From NCBI RefSeq assembly GCF_005280735.1, contig NZ_CP040078.1:2170001-2234000 (forward strand): a stretch of 64,000 bases of DNA. Reading direction: 5' to 3'. The stretch is from Trinickia violacea. Lineage in GTDB: Bacteria; Pseudomonadota; Gammaproteobacteria; Burkholderiales; Burkholderiaceae. A program made the position numbers and the translations under genes. Of this stretch, positions 17,862 through 27,153 are shown piece after piece (within the stretch, counting starts at the first letter, position 1; each line of letters opens with the position of its first letter). The notes beneath the pieces are model-generated. The model worked only from the letters and a program-made list of their open reading frames with translations, made no database searches and was not told the DNA's origin.

Positions 17862-20462
17862 ATGATCCAAATTGGACAATTAGATGTCTTTCTAGAGAAC
17901 CGTGAAGTTCGCTCGAACGGCGAGTCGCTGCGCATCGGCAGCCGCGCGTTCGATATCCTCGAAGTGTTGATTCGTGCCGGAGGCGCGCTGGTTTCGAAAG
18001 ACGAGATCATCCGCGCCGTTTGGCCAAACGTTGTCGTCCAGGAGAACAACCTTCAGGTTCACATCGCCGCGCTGCGCAAGGCGCTGGCCGGCGATCGCGA
18101 TCTGATCCGCACCGTGCCGGGCCGCGGCTATCGGCTCGTCGCCGCCAATCCCGAGCCGGCGGTCGCACGAGAGCCGATGCGTCCGTTGCGGATGGCGCCG
18201 GCGCATGGCATGCCCTATTGTGTTTCATCCTTGGTCGGCCGCGAGGCGACGATCGCCGAAATCGTCGGCGCGCTCGATACGACGAAGGTCGTCACGCTCG
18301 TGGGAGCGGGCGGCATCGGCAAGACGCGTATCGCCATCGAAGTGGCCGCGCAAATCGGCAGCCGCTTTGCCGATGGCGTGGTGTTCGTTCCGTTTGCGTC
18401 GGTATCCGACCCGCGCTTCGCGCTCGATGCGCTGGCGGCCGCGCTCGGCCTGCCGATGCCCGTCGGGCGCCTGTCGCTCGACGATATCGCGTCGCGCGTG
18501 GCGGGCCGGCACATGCTGCTCTTGCTCGACAATTGCGAGCATCTGATCGACGAGGTGGCGCAGATCGCGAGCGCCATCAGCGAGGCCAACGAAGGGCTCT
18601 ATGTCCTCGCCACGAGCCGTGAAGCCTTGCGTGTCCCGGGCGAACTGCTGTATCCGGTCCAGCCGCTCGACGTGCCCGACGAGGGCGGTACCGCCGAGGA
18701 CATCCTGGCAGCGAGCGCCGTCCAGTTGTTCGTCGATCGCGCCCGGGCGGCGGACCCGCGCTTTCCGCTCGATGACCGCACGCTGCTCGTGACGGGGCTC
18801 ATCTGCCGCCGGCTCGACGGCATCCCGCTCGCCGTCGAACTGGCTGCGGCACGCGCCGCGGTCCTTGGCGTGGAAGTGTTGGCCGAGCACCTCGACGACC
18901 ACTTTCGGATTCTCGCCGGCGGCTTCCGCACGGCGTTGCCGCGCCATCAGACCTTGAAGGCCATGCTCGACTGGAGCTATCGCCTGCTCGACGATACCGA
19001 GCGCGCGTTGCTGCGCTCGCTGGGCGTTTTCATGAACGGCTTCTCGTTCGATGCCGCGTATCACGTGATCAAGGAACGCGGGTTTTCTTGCACCGAGGTG
19101 CTCGATGCCCTGAGCGGTCTCGTCGCGAAGTCGCTCGTGGTGCGAGAGAGCGAGGAAGCGGCGACGCGTTACCGGCTGCTCGAGATCACGCGAGCCTACG
19201 CGCTGAAGCAGCTCGAGGATCATGGGGAGCGCAAGGCCGCCGCGCTCGCGCACGCCACCTATTTCCGCGCGATCCTCTCCCGAGCGCCGACGCGGCTTGC
19301 CGCTGCGAAGACGACCCCGTGGTTCATGGCGTTCCGGCATGAGCTCGGCAATCTTCGCGCGGCGCTCGATTGGGCCTTCGCGCCCGATGGCGACCGTGCC
19401 GTCGGCATCGCCTTGGCGGCGGTCGCCGTGCCGTGCCTCTTCGATCTTTCGCTGGTCGACGAATGCTGCGAACGGGCCCGCGCCGCGCTCGATGCGATGC
19501 GCGCCCCGGAAGTCGCACCGGTTCCCGCCGAAAGCCGCTTGCCGCTTCTCGCGGCCTATGGCGCAGCGTTGCTGTTTACGCAGGGCCCGGTGCCGGCCGT
19601 GCACGAAGCGTGGTCCGAGGTGCTGTCGCTCGCGGTGGCGACCAACAACGCCGAGTTCGAGCTGCGCGCCTTGTGGGGACTGTGGAGCATCCGTCAGTAC
19701 GGAGGGGACGCGCACGCCGCGCTGCAGCTGGCGCGCCGTTTCGGCGCGCTCGCGCAGATGGCCGATCATCCGGCGTTCTCCCTGGTGGCGGGGCGGCTCG
19801 AGTCTGTCGCGCTGCATTATGCGGGCGAGCCTGAGGCGGCACGCGAGCGGCTCGGGCAGTTGCTGTGCAACTACGAATGTCCTACCGACCACTGGGGCAT
19901 CCCGGGGTTTCGCATCGAGCCCGGCATCGTTGCGCGCGCGACGTTGGCGCGCGTGCTGTGGACCCAGGGAGAAACGAGCGAGGCGCTGAAGACCGCGCAG
20001 TGTGCGCTCGAAGCGGCGCTGTGCTATGGGCACGACATCGTGACGTGCTACGTGCTCGTCGAAGGGCTGGTGCCGGTCGCGCTCTTGAGCGGCGAGTTCG
20101 AGCTTGCCCGCGAGGGCATCGCGCTGTTGCGCACGCGTGCGAAGCAGGGAGGCTTCATGGTCTGGCTCGCGTGCAGCGAATGCTATGACCAATATCTGAA
20201 GTCCATCGCCGAGCCCGATCCCACGCGGCTGCCGGAGTTTCGCGCGGCGCTCGATGCCGTGCGGCAGACGGGCTATCTCGCGCAGTGGACCATGCTGCTG
20301 GCGCAGTATGCGCGCGCGTTGAACGAATGCGGTCGCCGCGAAGAAGCGGAGGCCGTGCTCGATGAGGCGTTGCAGCACTGCGCGGCAACGGGCGACCGCT
20401 GGTTCTATCTGAACCTGTGCCGGCTGGGCGCCGATCTCGCGACTCGCAGCGAGATCGATTGA
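17862..20462 (+). CDS. winged-helix/NB-ARC ATPase transcription regulator (paralogue 1)
   Basis: An 866-residue one-protein regulator. Residues 1-95 form an OmpR/PhoB-type winged helix, with recognition helix ENNLQVHIAALRKAL (61-75) and the wing TVPGRGYRLV. An NB-ARC-like ATPase follows: P-loop GAGGIGKT (148-155), Walker B LLLLDNCEH and LATSREALRVPGE. The remaining C-terminal half has helical repeats of the TPR type that would sense a ligand or partner. This architecture is the AfsR/MalT-like class of signal-dependent activators. The domain before the ATPase is 60% or more identical by eye to that of the gene at 35345. It stands alone, facing the DUF3331 gene's direction, with an AT-rich 258-bp leader. 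Confidence 0.9.
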   Translation: MIQIGQLDVFLENREVRSNGESLRIGSRAFDILEVLIRAGGALVSKDEIIRAVWPNVVVQENNLQVHIAALRKALAGDRDLIRTVPGRGYRLVAANPEPAVAREPMRPLRMAPAHGMPYCVSSLVGREATIAEIVGALDTTKVVTLVGAGGIGKTRIAIEVAAQIGSRFADGVVFVPFASVSDPRFALDALAAALGLPMPVGRLSLDDIASRVAGRHMLLLLDNCEHLIDEVAQIASAISEANEGLYVLATSREALRVPGELLYPVQPLDVPDEGGTAEDILAASAVQLFVDRARAADPRFPLDDRTLLVTGLICRRLDGIPLAVELAAARAAVLGVEVLAEHLDDHFRILAGGFRTALPRHQTLKAMLDWSYRLLDDTERALLRSLGVFMNGFSFDAAYHVIKERGFSCTEVLDALSGLVAKSLVVRESEEAATRYRLLEITRAYALKQLEDHGERKAAALAHATYFRAILSRAPTRLAAAKTTPWFMAFRHELGNLRAALDWAFAPDGDRAVGIALAAVAVPCLFDLSLVDECCERARAALDAMRAPEVAPVPAESRLPLLAAYGAALLFTQGPVPAVHEAWSEVLSLAVATNNAEFELRALWGLWSIRQYGGDAHAALQLARRFGALAQMADHPAFSLVAGRLESVALHYAGEPEAARERLGQLLCNYECPTDHWGIPGFRIEPGIVARATLARVLWTQGETSEALKTAQCALEAALCYGHDIVTCYVLVEGLVPVALLSGEFELAREGIALLRTRAKQGGFMVWLACSECYDQYLKSIAEPDPTRLPEFRAALDAVRQTGYLAQWTMLLAQYARALNECGRREEAEAVLDEALQHCAATGDRWFYLNLCRLGADLATRSEID

Positions 20463-20505
20463 CGGCTTTTGTTCGGAGGATTGCGCCTAGCCTGCGCCGT
20501 TAGCG

Positions 20506-21414
20506 TTAGATCTGCGCGATGAAGCGATCGATCAGATCGGGACGGTCCAGTTGTTCGACCCACCACGTCAAGGCGCGGCCGGCTTCGTCTTCGCGCCACG
20601 CAAGGTAGCAATAGGTCACTTCGCGCATGCCGGTCACGCGCCGCGCAACGAGCTTGCCTGCGTCGATGGCGGGCTGAGCGATGCATTCGGGCAAGGTGCC
20701 CACGGCGATGCCTTCGCATTGCGCGGCCAGCTTGGCGGCGAGCGTCGGCACGGCGATGCAGGGCTGACCGTTGTCGGTCGCAACCGAGCGCGGCTTAAGC
20801 TCGCGCGACGTGTCGCTGATGACGGCTCCGCGATAGTGGACGACGGCGTCCATCGTCAACGGCTCGGGCAGACGCGCGAGCGGATGATCGGGCGCGACGG
20901 CGAACACGTGCCGCAGCGAGCCCACCGGACGCGCGATGATGTTCGGCAGCTGCGGAGGATCGCCGGCGGCGCCCACCACCAGATCCGCGCGCCGCGTGAT
21001 CAACGCATCCCAGGTGCCGCCGAGCACTTCGGTCGACAGACGCAGCCGCGTATCCATTTCGAGGTCGTAAAACCCATGCACGTAGGGCCATAGGGCGCCG
21101 AACGGCAGGATCTCGTCGATGCACAAGCGCAGCTCCGCTTCCCAGCCTTCCTGGATGCGGCGCGCTTTGCACTCGAGCTGCTCGGCCGCATGCAGCAGCC
21201 GGCGCCCTTCCTCCACGACGACGCGTCCCGCATGCGTGAGCTTCGCACGCCGGCCGCTGCGGTCGAACAGCTCCACGCCAAGATCGCTTTCGAGTTTCTG
21301 CACGAGATAGGTGAGCGAGGACGGCACGCGGTGCAGCATTTCAGCTGCTTCGGCAAACGTGCCGACGCGGTCGATGACGTCGAGCGCTTCGAGCGCTTCG
21401 AATGACAACTTCAT
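20506..21414 (-). CDS. LysR family transcription regulator
   Basis: A 302-residue LysR protein. Residues 1-60 contain the winged HTH (LEALDVIDRVGTFAEAAEML, then VPSSLTYLVQKLESDLGVELF), followed by a co-inducer domain with two periplasmic-binding-like lobes (REVTYCYLAWREDE near the end). The start is MKLSFEAL, with GGAAATCC upstream; the preceding 27 codons in frame look non-coding. It is transcribed divergently from the cNMP/TrxR-like gene across 299 bp, the usual layout when a LysR protein controls its neighbour. Confidence 0.92.
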   Translation of the reverse strand: MKLSFEALEALDVIDRVGTFAEAAEMLHRVPSSLTYLVQKLESDLGVELFDRSGRRAKLTHAGRVVVEEGRRLLHAAEQLECKARRIQEGWEAELRLCIDEILPFGALWPYVHGFYDLEMDTRLRLSTEVLGGTWDALITRRADLVVGAAGDPPQLPNIIARPVGSLRHVFAVAPDHPLARLPEPLTMDAVVHYRGAVISDTSRELKPRSVATDNGQPCIAVPTLAAKLAAQCEGIAVGTLPECIAQPAIDAGKLVARRVTGMREVTYCYLAWREDEAGRALTWWVEQLDRPDLIDRFIAQI

Positions 21415-21621
21415 GTGGATTTCCGGTGGTTGTGTCGCATGGGCGCGCAAACGTTCGCGGCGCATGACCGGCATCGTATCGTGAGTCGTGGCCATATGGG
21501 CGCGCTTAAGGGGAAATTAACAGCGGCGATAGGATGAAGACGCGGTGCATGGCCGTTCCCCCGGTTCGACTGGTGAAACGTTGCAGGTGCTTCGTTACAG
21601 GAGCCGCGTGCCTCGGTTCGC

Positions 21622-21653
21622 TTCAGAAGTTTTAAGGCGCGGCTAAGGAGTTT
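21622..21653 (+). promoter_or_regulatory. three-box TT(A/C)AG element upstream of the cNMP/TrxR-like gene
   Basis: Boxes TTCAG (21622-21626), TTAAG (21632-21636) and CTAAG (21643-21647), then GAGTT. The element ends 60 bp before the start codon and points toward it. Confidence 0.65.
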
Positions 21654-21713
21654 TCGGCTGTACCTCGTTAAGCTTCGTCGCGTGACGCATCACGCAACGA
21701 CATCGAGGTACTC

Positions 21714-23438
21714 ATGAGCAGCACGGACCCTTTCCCGCAGGCCGAAGACGCGGCGCCGGAATTGGAGGTTCCCTATACGTCGCTTGAACATCGCCGGTAT
21801 CAGATGTTCCCTCGCTTGTCGCCGGCGGAGATTCTCAGCCTGCAACGCTTCGCGAAGCCGATGTCGTTCCAGGCCGGCGAGATGATTTTCGAAACCGGCC
21901 GTGTCGCCCTCGGTCTGTTCGTGCTTCTGCAAGGCAGCGTGCGGATCTCCACGCGCGATTCGCTGGGCCGCTCGACGCTCGTGACCGAGCACGAGGCGGG
22001 ACACTTCATGGCGGAGATGGCCCAGCTGTCGGGCAAGCCCGCGCTCGTCGACGGTGTGGCGCTGACGCACTGCGAGACGCTCGTCGTCGAACCGGAGCAG
22101 TTGAGGGCGTTGATCGTGGCCGACGCGCAGCTCGGCGAGCACATCATGCGGGCGCTGATCCTGAGGCGCCTGGGACTGATCGAGCAGGGGCTGGGGCCGA
22201 TCATCGTCGGCGACGGATCGGACGGCCGGCTCATCGGCCTGCAGGGTTTCCTGCGCCGCAATGCTTATCCCGCGTCGGTGCTCGATGTCCGTCATAACGA
22301 GGAAGCGGTCACGCTGCTGTCGGGCATGACGGCGGGGCCGGCGGATTTTCCGCTCGTGTTCTGCCCCGACGGCTCCGTGCTGCGCGCACCCGACGAAGTC
22401 CAGCTGGCCACGCGCCTAGGGCTCGTGCCGGCCTTCCAGAGCTCGTGCACCTACGACATCGCGATCGTCGGCGCAGGCCCGGCCGGGCTCGCGGCGGCCG
22501 TGTATGCGGCCACCGAAGGGCTGTCGGTGGCAGTGTTCGACCAGCGTGCGCCGGGCGGGCAAGCGGGGGCGAGCTCGCGGATCGAAAACTACCTCGGCTT
22601 TCCGACCGGAATCTCAGGTCAGGCGCTGGCGGCAAGAGCATTCCAGCAGGCGCTGAAGTTCGGCGCCCATCTGGCGATTCCAGGCAAGGTCACCGACATC
22701 GCGCGGCATGACACGCACTTCACGCTTGCGCTTGCCGACGGCCAGCAAATCTGCGCGCGTACCGTGGTGATCGCAAGCGGCGCCGCTTACCGCAAGCCGC
22801 AGGTGCCGGATTTCGATCGCTTCGATGGACGCGGCATCTACTACTGGGCGTCGCCGATCGAGGCGAAGCTCGTGAAGGGGCAGGATATCGTGTTGATCGG
22901 CGGCGGAAACTCGGCGGGCCAGGCCGTCGTGTTCCTCGCCAATTTCGCCCGCAGCATTCGCGTTCTGATCCGCGGTGAAGGACTCGACGCGAGCATGTCG
23001 AGGTATCTGATCGACCGCATCGGCGCATTGCCGAACGTATCGGTCTGCACGCGCTGCACGCTCGAAGCCCTCGAGGCGGATGCGGCCGGACTCGCTCGCG
23101 TTCACATCCGCAACGACGGCGAGGACGAAGTGATCGCGTCGCGCCATCTCTTTCTCTTCATCGGCGCCGATCCCAAGACCGACTGGCTGGCATCGAGCGG
23201 CGTCGAATTGGACCCGCGCGGTTTCGTGTTGACCGGTCTCGCCGGGGCGCGCCGCGGCTCGCCATACGAACACGAGACGTACCCGCTTCAGACGAGCGTG
23301 AGCGGCATGTTCGCGATCGGCGACGTGCGCTCCGGCTCGGCCAAGCGCGTGGCCACGGCGGTCGGCGACGGCGCGGCGGTGATCAGCCAGATCCACGCCT
23401 ACCTCGCAGACCTGAGTACGGAAGTGCAGAGCGGCTAG
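21714..23438 (+). CDS. cyclic-nucleotide-domain/thioredoxin-reductase-like flavoprotein without CxxC
   Basis: A 574-residue fusion. Residues 25-150 are a Crp-type sensor domain (FQAGEMIFETG, then GHFMAEMAQLSGKPAL). A short linker domain (about 165-235) follows. The rest is a TrxR-like flavoprotein with FAD motif DIAIVGAGPAGLAAAVYAA near 250 and NAD(P)H motif IVLIGGGNSAGQAV. At the place of the redox CxxC the sequence is W378-A-S-P381, so no disulfide exchange through that site is possible. FAD binding and NADPH binding appear intact. It may act as a ligand-gated NAD(P)H oxidase or reductase of another acceptor; that is inference. It has the three-box element 60 bp upstream and faces a divergent LysR gene. 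Confidence 0.88.
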   Translation: MSSTDPFPQAEDAAPELEVPYTSLEHRRYQMFPRLSPAEILSLQRFAKPMSFQAGEMIFETGRVALGLFVLLQGSVRISTRDSLGRSTLVTEHEAGHFMAEMAQLSGKPALVDGVALTHCETLVVEPEQLRALIVADAQLGEHIMRALILRRLGLIEQGLGPIIVGDGSDGRLIGLQGFLRRNAYPASVLDVRHNEEAVTLLSGMTAGPADFPLVFCPDGSVLRAPDEVQLATRLGLVPAFQSSCTYDIAIVGAGPAGLAAAVYAATEGLSVAVFDQRAPGGQAGASSRIENYLGFPTGISGQALAARAFQQALKFGAHLAIPGKVTDIARHDTHFTLALADGQQICARTVVIASGAAYRKPQVPDFDRFDGRGIYYWASPIEAKLVKGQDIVLIGGGNSAGQAVVFLANFARSIRVLIRGEGLDASMSRYLIDRIGALPNVSVCTRCTLEALEADAAGLARVHIRNDGEDEVIASRHLFLFIGADPKTDWLASSGVELDPRGFVLTGLAGARRGSPYEHETYPLQTSVSGMFAIGDVRSGSAKRVATAVGDGAAVISQIHAYLADLSTEVQSG

Positions 23439-23489
23439 CCACCATTCGACGTATTCCCTTCACGCCTTCGCTTCGCACCTCGCCGCGAC

Positions 23490-23521
23490 TTCAGAACGTT
23501 TAAGCCGTCAATAAGGACTTT
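23490..23521 (+). promoter_or_regulatory. three-box TT(A/C)AG element upstream of the exported hydrolase operon
   Basis: Boxes TTCAG (23490-23494), TTAAG (23500-23504) and ATAAG (23511-23515), then GACTT. The element ends 127 bp before the start codon of the hydrolase and points toward it. Confidence 0.65.
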
Positions 23522-23648
23522 ATCGCGGCGTGCCGACTAAGCTGTGCCCCTCATGACGCAAGGATTCCATTCGCTGTGTCTTGAACCCTCCAGGCAGCGC
23601 CGCAGCCACTCGGCGGCGCAGAAACGAACGTAACGGCTGAGAACTGAA

Positions 23649-24641
23649 ATGGACGCTCAAAACAAAACCACCACCCTTTCTGCGTCGCGACGCAGGCTGC
23701 TCTCGGCGAGTGCCGGCATGGCCGGCGCAGCCGCGGCCTTTTCTGCGCTGTCGGCGTCTGCCGCGACCACGAGCGGCGGTGCACACGCGAGCCACTCCGC
23801 TGCCGGCGGCCGGCAAGAGGGCAGCTATGTGAAGGCGAAGGACGGCACCGAGATCTACTTCAAGGACTGGGGCACTGGCACGCCCGTGGTGTTCTCGCAC
23901 GGCTGGCCGCTGTCCGCCGACGCCTGGGATCCGCAGATGCTGTTCCTCGTCAATCAAGGCTATCGCGTGATCGCGCACGACCGGCGCGGCCACGGCCGCT
24001 CGGGCCAGCCGTCGCACGGCAACGACATGGATACCTACGCCGACGACCTCGCCGCGGTGCTCGACGCGCTCGACGTGCGTAACGCCATGCTGGTCGGTCA
24101 TTCGACGGGCGGCGGCGAAGTCGCGCACTACATCGGGCGTCATGGCTCGAAGCGCGTGGCCAAGGCTGTGTTGATCGGCGCGGTTCCGCCGCAGATGGTG
24201 AAGAGCGCGACCAACCCGGGCGGCCTCGACATGTCCGTGTTCGACGGTATCCGCGCACAAGTCGCGGCGAACCGCTCGCAGTTCTATCTGGATCTCGCGA
24301 CGCCGTTCTACGGCTTCAACCGTCCGAACGCGAAGACCTCGCAGGGCTTGATTCAGGACTTCTGGCGTCAGGGCATGCAAGGCTCGATCAAAGGCCAGTA
24401 CGAGTGCATCAAGCAGTTCTCCGAAGTCGACTACACGGAAGACCTGAAGAAGATCGACGTGCCGACGCTGATCCTGCACGGCGACGACGATCAGATCGTG
24501 CCGATCGACGATTCGGCGAAGCTCTCGGCGAAGATCGTCAAGAACGCGACGCTGAAAATCTATGCAGGCGCACCGCATGGCATGTGCAGCACCCACGCAG
24601 AGAAGGTCAACGAGGACCTGCTCGCGTTTCTGAAGCAGTAA
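23649..24641 (+). CDS. exported alpha/beta hydrolase (non-haem chloroperoxidase/esterase family)
   Basis: A 330-residue protein. Residues 1-40 hold a twin-arginine-like leader (SRRRLLSASAG then an Ala-rich helix), so it is probably exported folded. The catalytic domain starts at about 60 and has the oxyanion HGWPLSADAW loop, the nucleophile S152 in GHSTGGGE, an acid in HGDDDQIVP and a His in GAPHGM. The family includes cofactor-free haloperoxidases, perhydrolases and esterases. It is the first gene of a likely four-gene unit whose products all carry export signals, and it has the three-box element upstream. Confidence 0.9.
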   Translation: MDAQNKTTTLSASRRRLLSASAGMAGAAAAFSALSASAATTSGGAHASHSAAGGRQEGSYVKAKDGTEIYFKDWGTGTPVVFSHGWPLSADAWDPQMLFLVNQGYRVIAHDRRGHGRSGQPSHGNDMDTYADDLAAVLDALDVRNAMLVGHSTGGGEVAHYIGRHGSKRVAKAVLIGAVPPQMVKSATNPGGLDMSVFDGIRAQVAANRSQFYLDLATPFYGFNRPNAKTSQGLIQDFWRQGMQGSIKGQYECIKQFSEVDYTEDLKKIDVPTLILHGDDDQIVPIDDSAKLSAKIVKNATLKIYAGAPHGMCSTHAEKVNEDLLAFLKQ

Positions 24642-24659
24642 CCCAAACCGGGTGCAACG

Positions 24660-24687
24660 ATTTCGCCGGCCCCCGCGCCGGCGAAAT
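24660..24687. other. perfect 11-bp hairpin between hydrolase and VOC genes
   Basis: ATTTCGCCGGC and GCCGGCGAAAT pair across a 6-nt loop, 19 bp after the hydrolase stop. No T-run follows, and the next gene begins 18 bp later. It may stabilise the upstream message or act as a weak attenuator. Confidence 0.55.
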
Positions 24688-24705
24688 AGAGTGAGGGAGT
24701 ATTCC

Positions 24706-25635
24706 GTGAGCCATATCCATGTACGCCGTGCGCTGAGCGCGGCGATCGCTTCGATGCTGGCGCTCGGCGTGGCGCTTGCCTGCACGCCGGCTTCGGCGCA
24801 ACCGGTCTGCCGGGCCAAGCAGGTTGCCGCTGTGTCGGTCGGGCCGCAATACGACACGACGCACGTCTACGTCGCGAGCGCGGACTTCGACGCATTCGTG
24901 AACAGCTTCATCACCACGTTCGGCGGCAAGGCTTCGCCGCGCGCGGTGTTCACCGTCACGCCGACGCCGAGCAAGACCGCTTCGCAGTACGTAAAGACGC
25001 CCGTGGGCATGCTGTCCGTGTTTGCGTTTCAGACGCCGGTGCCGTACCCGTTCGGCAATGAGCGCACGGGGTATCTGGTCACCAATATAGACGATGCGAT
25101 TCGTGCCGCGCAGGCCGCGGGTGCCGACGTGATCGTCGACAAGTTCGACGACCCGATCGGCAAGGACGCGATCATCCAGTGGCCGGGCGGGCTCACGATG
25201 CAGTTGTACTGGCACACCAAGACGCCTTCGTACGATCCGCTCGAGCGGGTGCCCGACAATCGCGTCTACGTGTCCAAGCAGAGCGCCGACAAGTTCATCG
25301 AGGACTTCCTGTGCTTCTCGCACGGCAAGGTGGTGTCGGACGAGCATGGCGCGGACGGCGCGGAGATCGGGCGGCCGGGCGAGACGATCCGGCGCGTGCG
25401 CGTGACCTCCGACTTCGGCGAGATGCTCGTGTTCGCGACGGACGGCAGGCTGCCCTATCCGTTCGGGCGTGAAGTGACCGGCTACCGGGTTGCCGATCTC
25501 GACGCGACGCTGGCGAAAGCGCAAGGCGCGGGCGTCAAGGTGCTGTCTGCGCCGAGCCGCACGGTCGAAGGGCGCACGGCGATGGTCGAGTTTCCGGGCG
25601 GCTATATCGCCGAAATCCACGAGTGGTCCAAGTAG
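24706..25635 (+). CDS. periplasmic VOC/glyoxalase-fold protein
   Basis: This 309-residue protein has a Sec signal peptide (residues 3-29, ending in PASAQP) followed by two VOC modules of about 130 residues each (TTHVYVASADFDAFVNSF and RVYVSKQSADKFIEDFL). The GTG start is chosen because GGGAG lies 7 nt upstream; a further ATG 54 nt upstream falls inside the hairpin region. VOC proteins bind a metal and act as glyoxalases, dioxygenases or resistance proteins. Most are cytoplasmic, so the export signal is unusual. It sits between an exported hydrolase and an outer-membrane porin. Confidence 0.82.
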   Translation: MSHIHVRRALSAAIASMLALGVALACTPASAQPVCRAKQVAAVSVGPQYDTTHVYVASADFDAFVNSFITTFGGKASPRAVFTVTPTPSKTASQYVKTPVGMLSVFAFQTPVPYPFGNERTGYLVTNIDDAIRAAQAAGADVIVDKFDDPIGKDAIIQWPGGLTMQLYWHTKTPSYDPLERVPDNRVYVSKQSADKFIEDFLCFSHGKVVSDEHGADGAEIGRPGETIRRVRVTSDFGEMLVFATDGRLPYPFGREVTGYRVADLDATLAKAQGAGVKVLSAPSRTVEGRTAMVEFPGGYIAEIHEWSK

Positions 25636-25649
25636 CCGGGTGCTTGCCG

Positions 25650-27110
25650 ATGAGACGTGTGTTGTCGAAGGCGACCGCGGGCGCGGCGCTGGTTGCGTCC
25701 GCGCTCGCGAACGGCGGCGAGGCATGGGCCGCCGATCCCGTGCAGGACCCGCCCCAAACCGCGGCGCAGGGGACGAGTCCTGCCACGGCGTGTAACGCGA
25801 CGCGGCCCGCCGTCCTGTTCAATCGCTGGCAGGAGAACTGGGGGGTGCTCGCGAATCCGTGCGTGCCGAAGGAACCGCTCGACTCGCTCAAATACATCCC
25901 TCTCGGCAGCGATCCGTCCACCTATCTCTCGCTCGGTGCGAACCTGCGCGAGCGCTTCGAGCTGAACAACGCTTCGCTCTTCGGCCTCGGCAACGGGCGT
26001 GACGACAACTACGTGATCCAGCGCGCGGAAGTACACGCGGACGCACGGTTCGGCAGTCACGTCCAGGCGTTTTTCCAGCTGGAAGATGCGCGTCCTTTCG
26101 GCAAGAACACGGTGACGCCGGTCGACAAGGATCAGCTCGACATCGAGCAGGCGTTCGTGGCGTTCGTCTATGGCGTGGGCGGCGGCACGCTGAAGACCCG
26201 CATCGGCCGGCAGGAGATGGCGTTCGACTTGCAGCGTTTCGTTTCGGTGCGCGACGGTCCCAACGTGCGCCAAGCGTTCGACGCGATCTGGGCCGACTAC
26301 GAAATCGGCAAATGGCGCTTGATCGGCTATCTAACGCAGCCGGTCCAGTATCGCGACGTCACGACGTTCGACGACGTGTCGAATCGCCATCTGACGTTCA
26401 GCGGCGTGCGCGTCGAGCGCTCGAAGGTGGGGCCCGGCGATCTGTCCGCCTACTGGTCGCGCTACATCAACGGCAACGCGCACTATCTCGACGCGGCCGG
26501 CGCCGAGCATCGCGACGTGTTCGACGTGCGCTACGCGGGAAAGACCGAGCACGTCGACTGGGACGCGGAAACGATGGCTCAGACCGGGCACATCGCCAAC
26601 GACACGATCGGCGCATGGGCGTTCGGGCTCTTGGGCGGCTATACGTTCGCGTCCGTCACGGGCGCGCCGCGGCTCGGTCTCCAAGTGGACGGCGCGTCGG
26701 GCGACCGGCATCCCGGCGACGGCCATCTCGGGACCTTCAATCCGCTGTTTCCGAACGGCTACTACTTCACGCTCGCGGGCTATACGGGATACAGCAATCT
26801 GTATCACATCAAGCCGTCATTGACGCTCAAGGCGGCCTCCAACGTCACGATCCTCACGGCAGTCGGATTTCAGTGGCGCGCGACCACGCAGGATGCGGTC
26901 TACGGACAGGGCATGCAGGTGGTGCCCGGCACCGCGGGCAAGGGCACCGCCTGGACCGGCATGTATGAGCAGGTGCGGGTGGACTGGCTCGTCAATCCGA
27001 ACGTCGCGCTCGCCGTCGAGGCGGTTCATTTCGAGGTAGGCGATTCGCTTCGCGCGCTCGGCGCGCGCAATGCGGATTATGTGGGCGTGGAAGCCAAGCT
27101 CGGCTGGTAA
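25650..27110 (+). CDS. outer-membrane beta-barrel porin, alginate-export family
   Basis: This 486-residue protein has a signal peptide (about 1-27, ending AWA-AD) and an alternating beta-strand pattern ending in an aromatic W residue (EAKLGW), as outer-membrane barrels do. The motif YLSLGANLRERFELNN near 85-100 and RIGRQEMAFDLQRFVSVRDGPNVRQ near 180-205 match the alginate-export (AlgE-like) domain family. Such barrels let anionic or small organic molecules pass. The start ATG is 14 bp after the VOC stop, so they are co-transcribed. Confidence 0.85.
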   Translation: MRRVLSKATAGAALVASALANGGEAWAADPVQDPPQTAAQGTSPATACNATRPAVLFNRWQENWGVLANPCVPKEPLDSLKYIPLGSDPSTYLSLGANLRERFELNNASLFGLGNGRDDNYVIQRAEVHADARFGSHVQAFFQLEDARPFGKNTVTPVDKDQLDIEQAFVAFVYGVGGGTLKTRIGRQEMAFDLQRFVSVRDGPNVRQAFDAIWADYEIGKWRLIGYLTQPVQYRDVTTFDDVSNRHLTFSGVRVERSKVGPGDLSAYWSRYINGNAHYLDAAGAEHRDVFDVRYAGKTEHVDWDAETMAQTGHIANDTIGAWAFGLLGGYTFASVTGAPRLGLQVDGASGDRHPGDGHLGTFNPLFPNGYYFTLAGYTGYSNLYHIKPSLTLKAASNVTILTAVGFQWRATTQDAVYGQGMQVVPGTAGKGTAWTGMYEQVRVDWLVNPNVALAVEAVHFEVGDSLRALGARNADYVGVEAKLGW

Positions 27111-27153
27111 AGGGCACGGCTCAACTATTTTTTAACCAACCAGGAAGTCGAAA

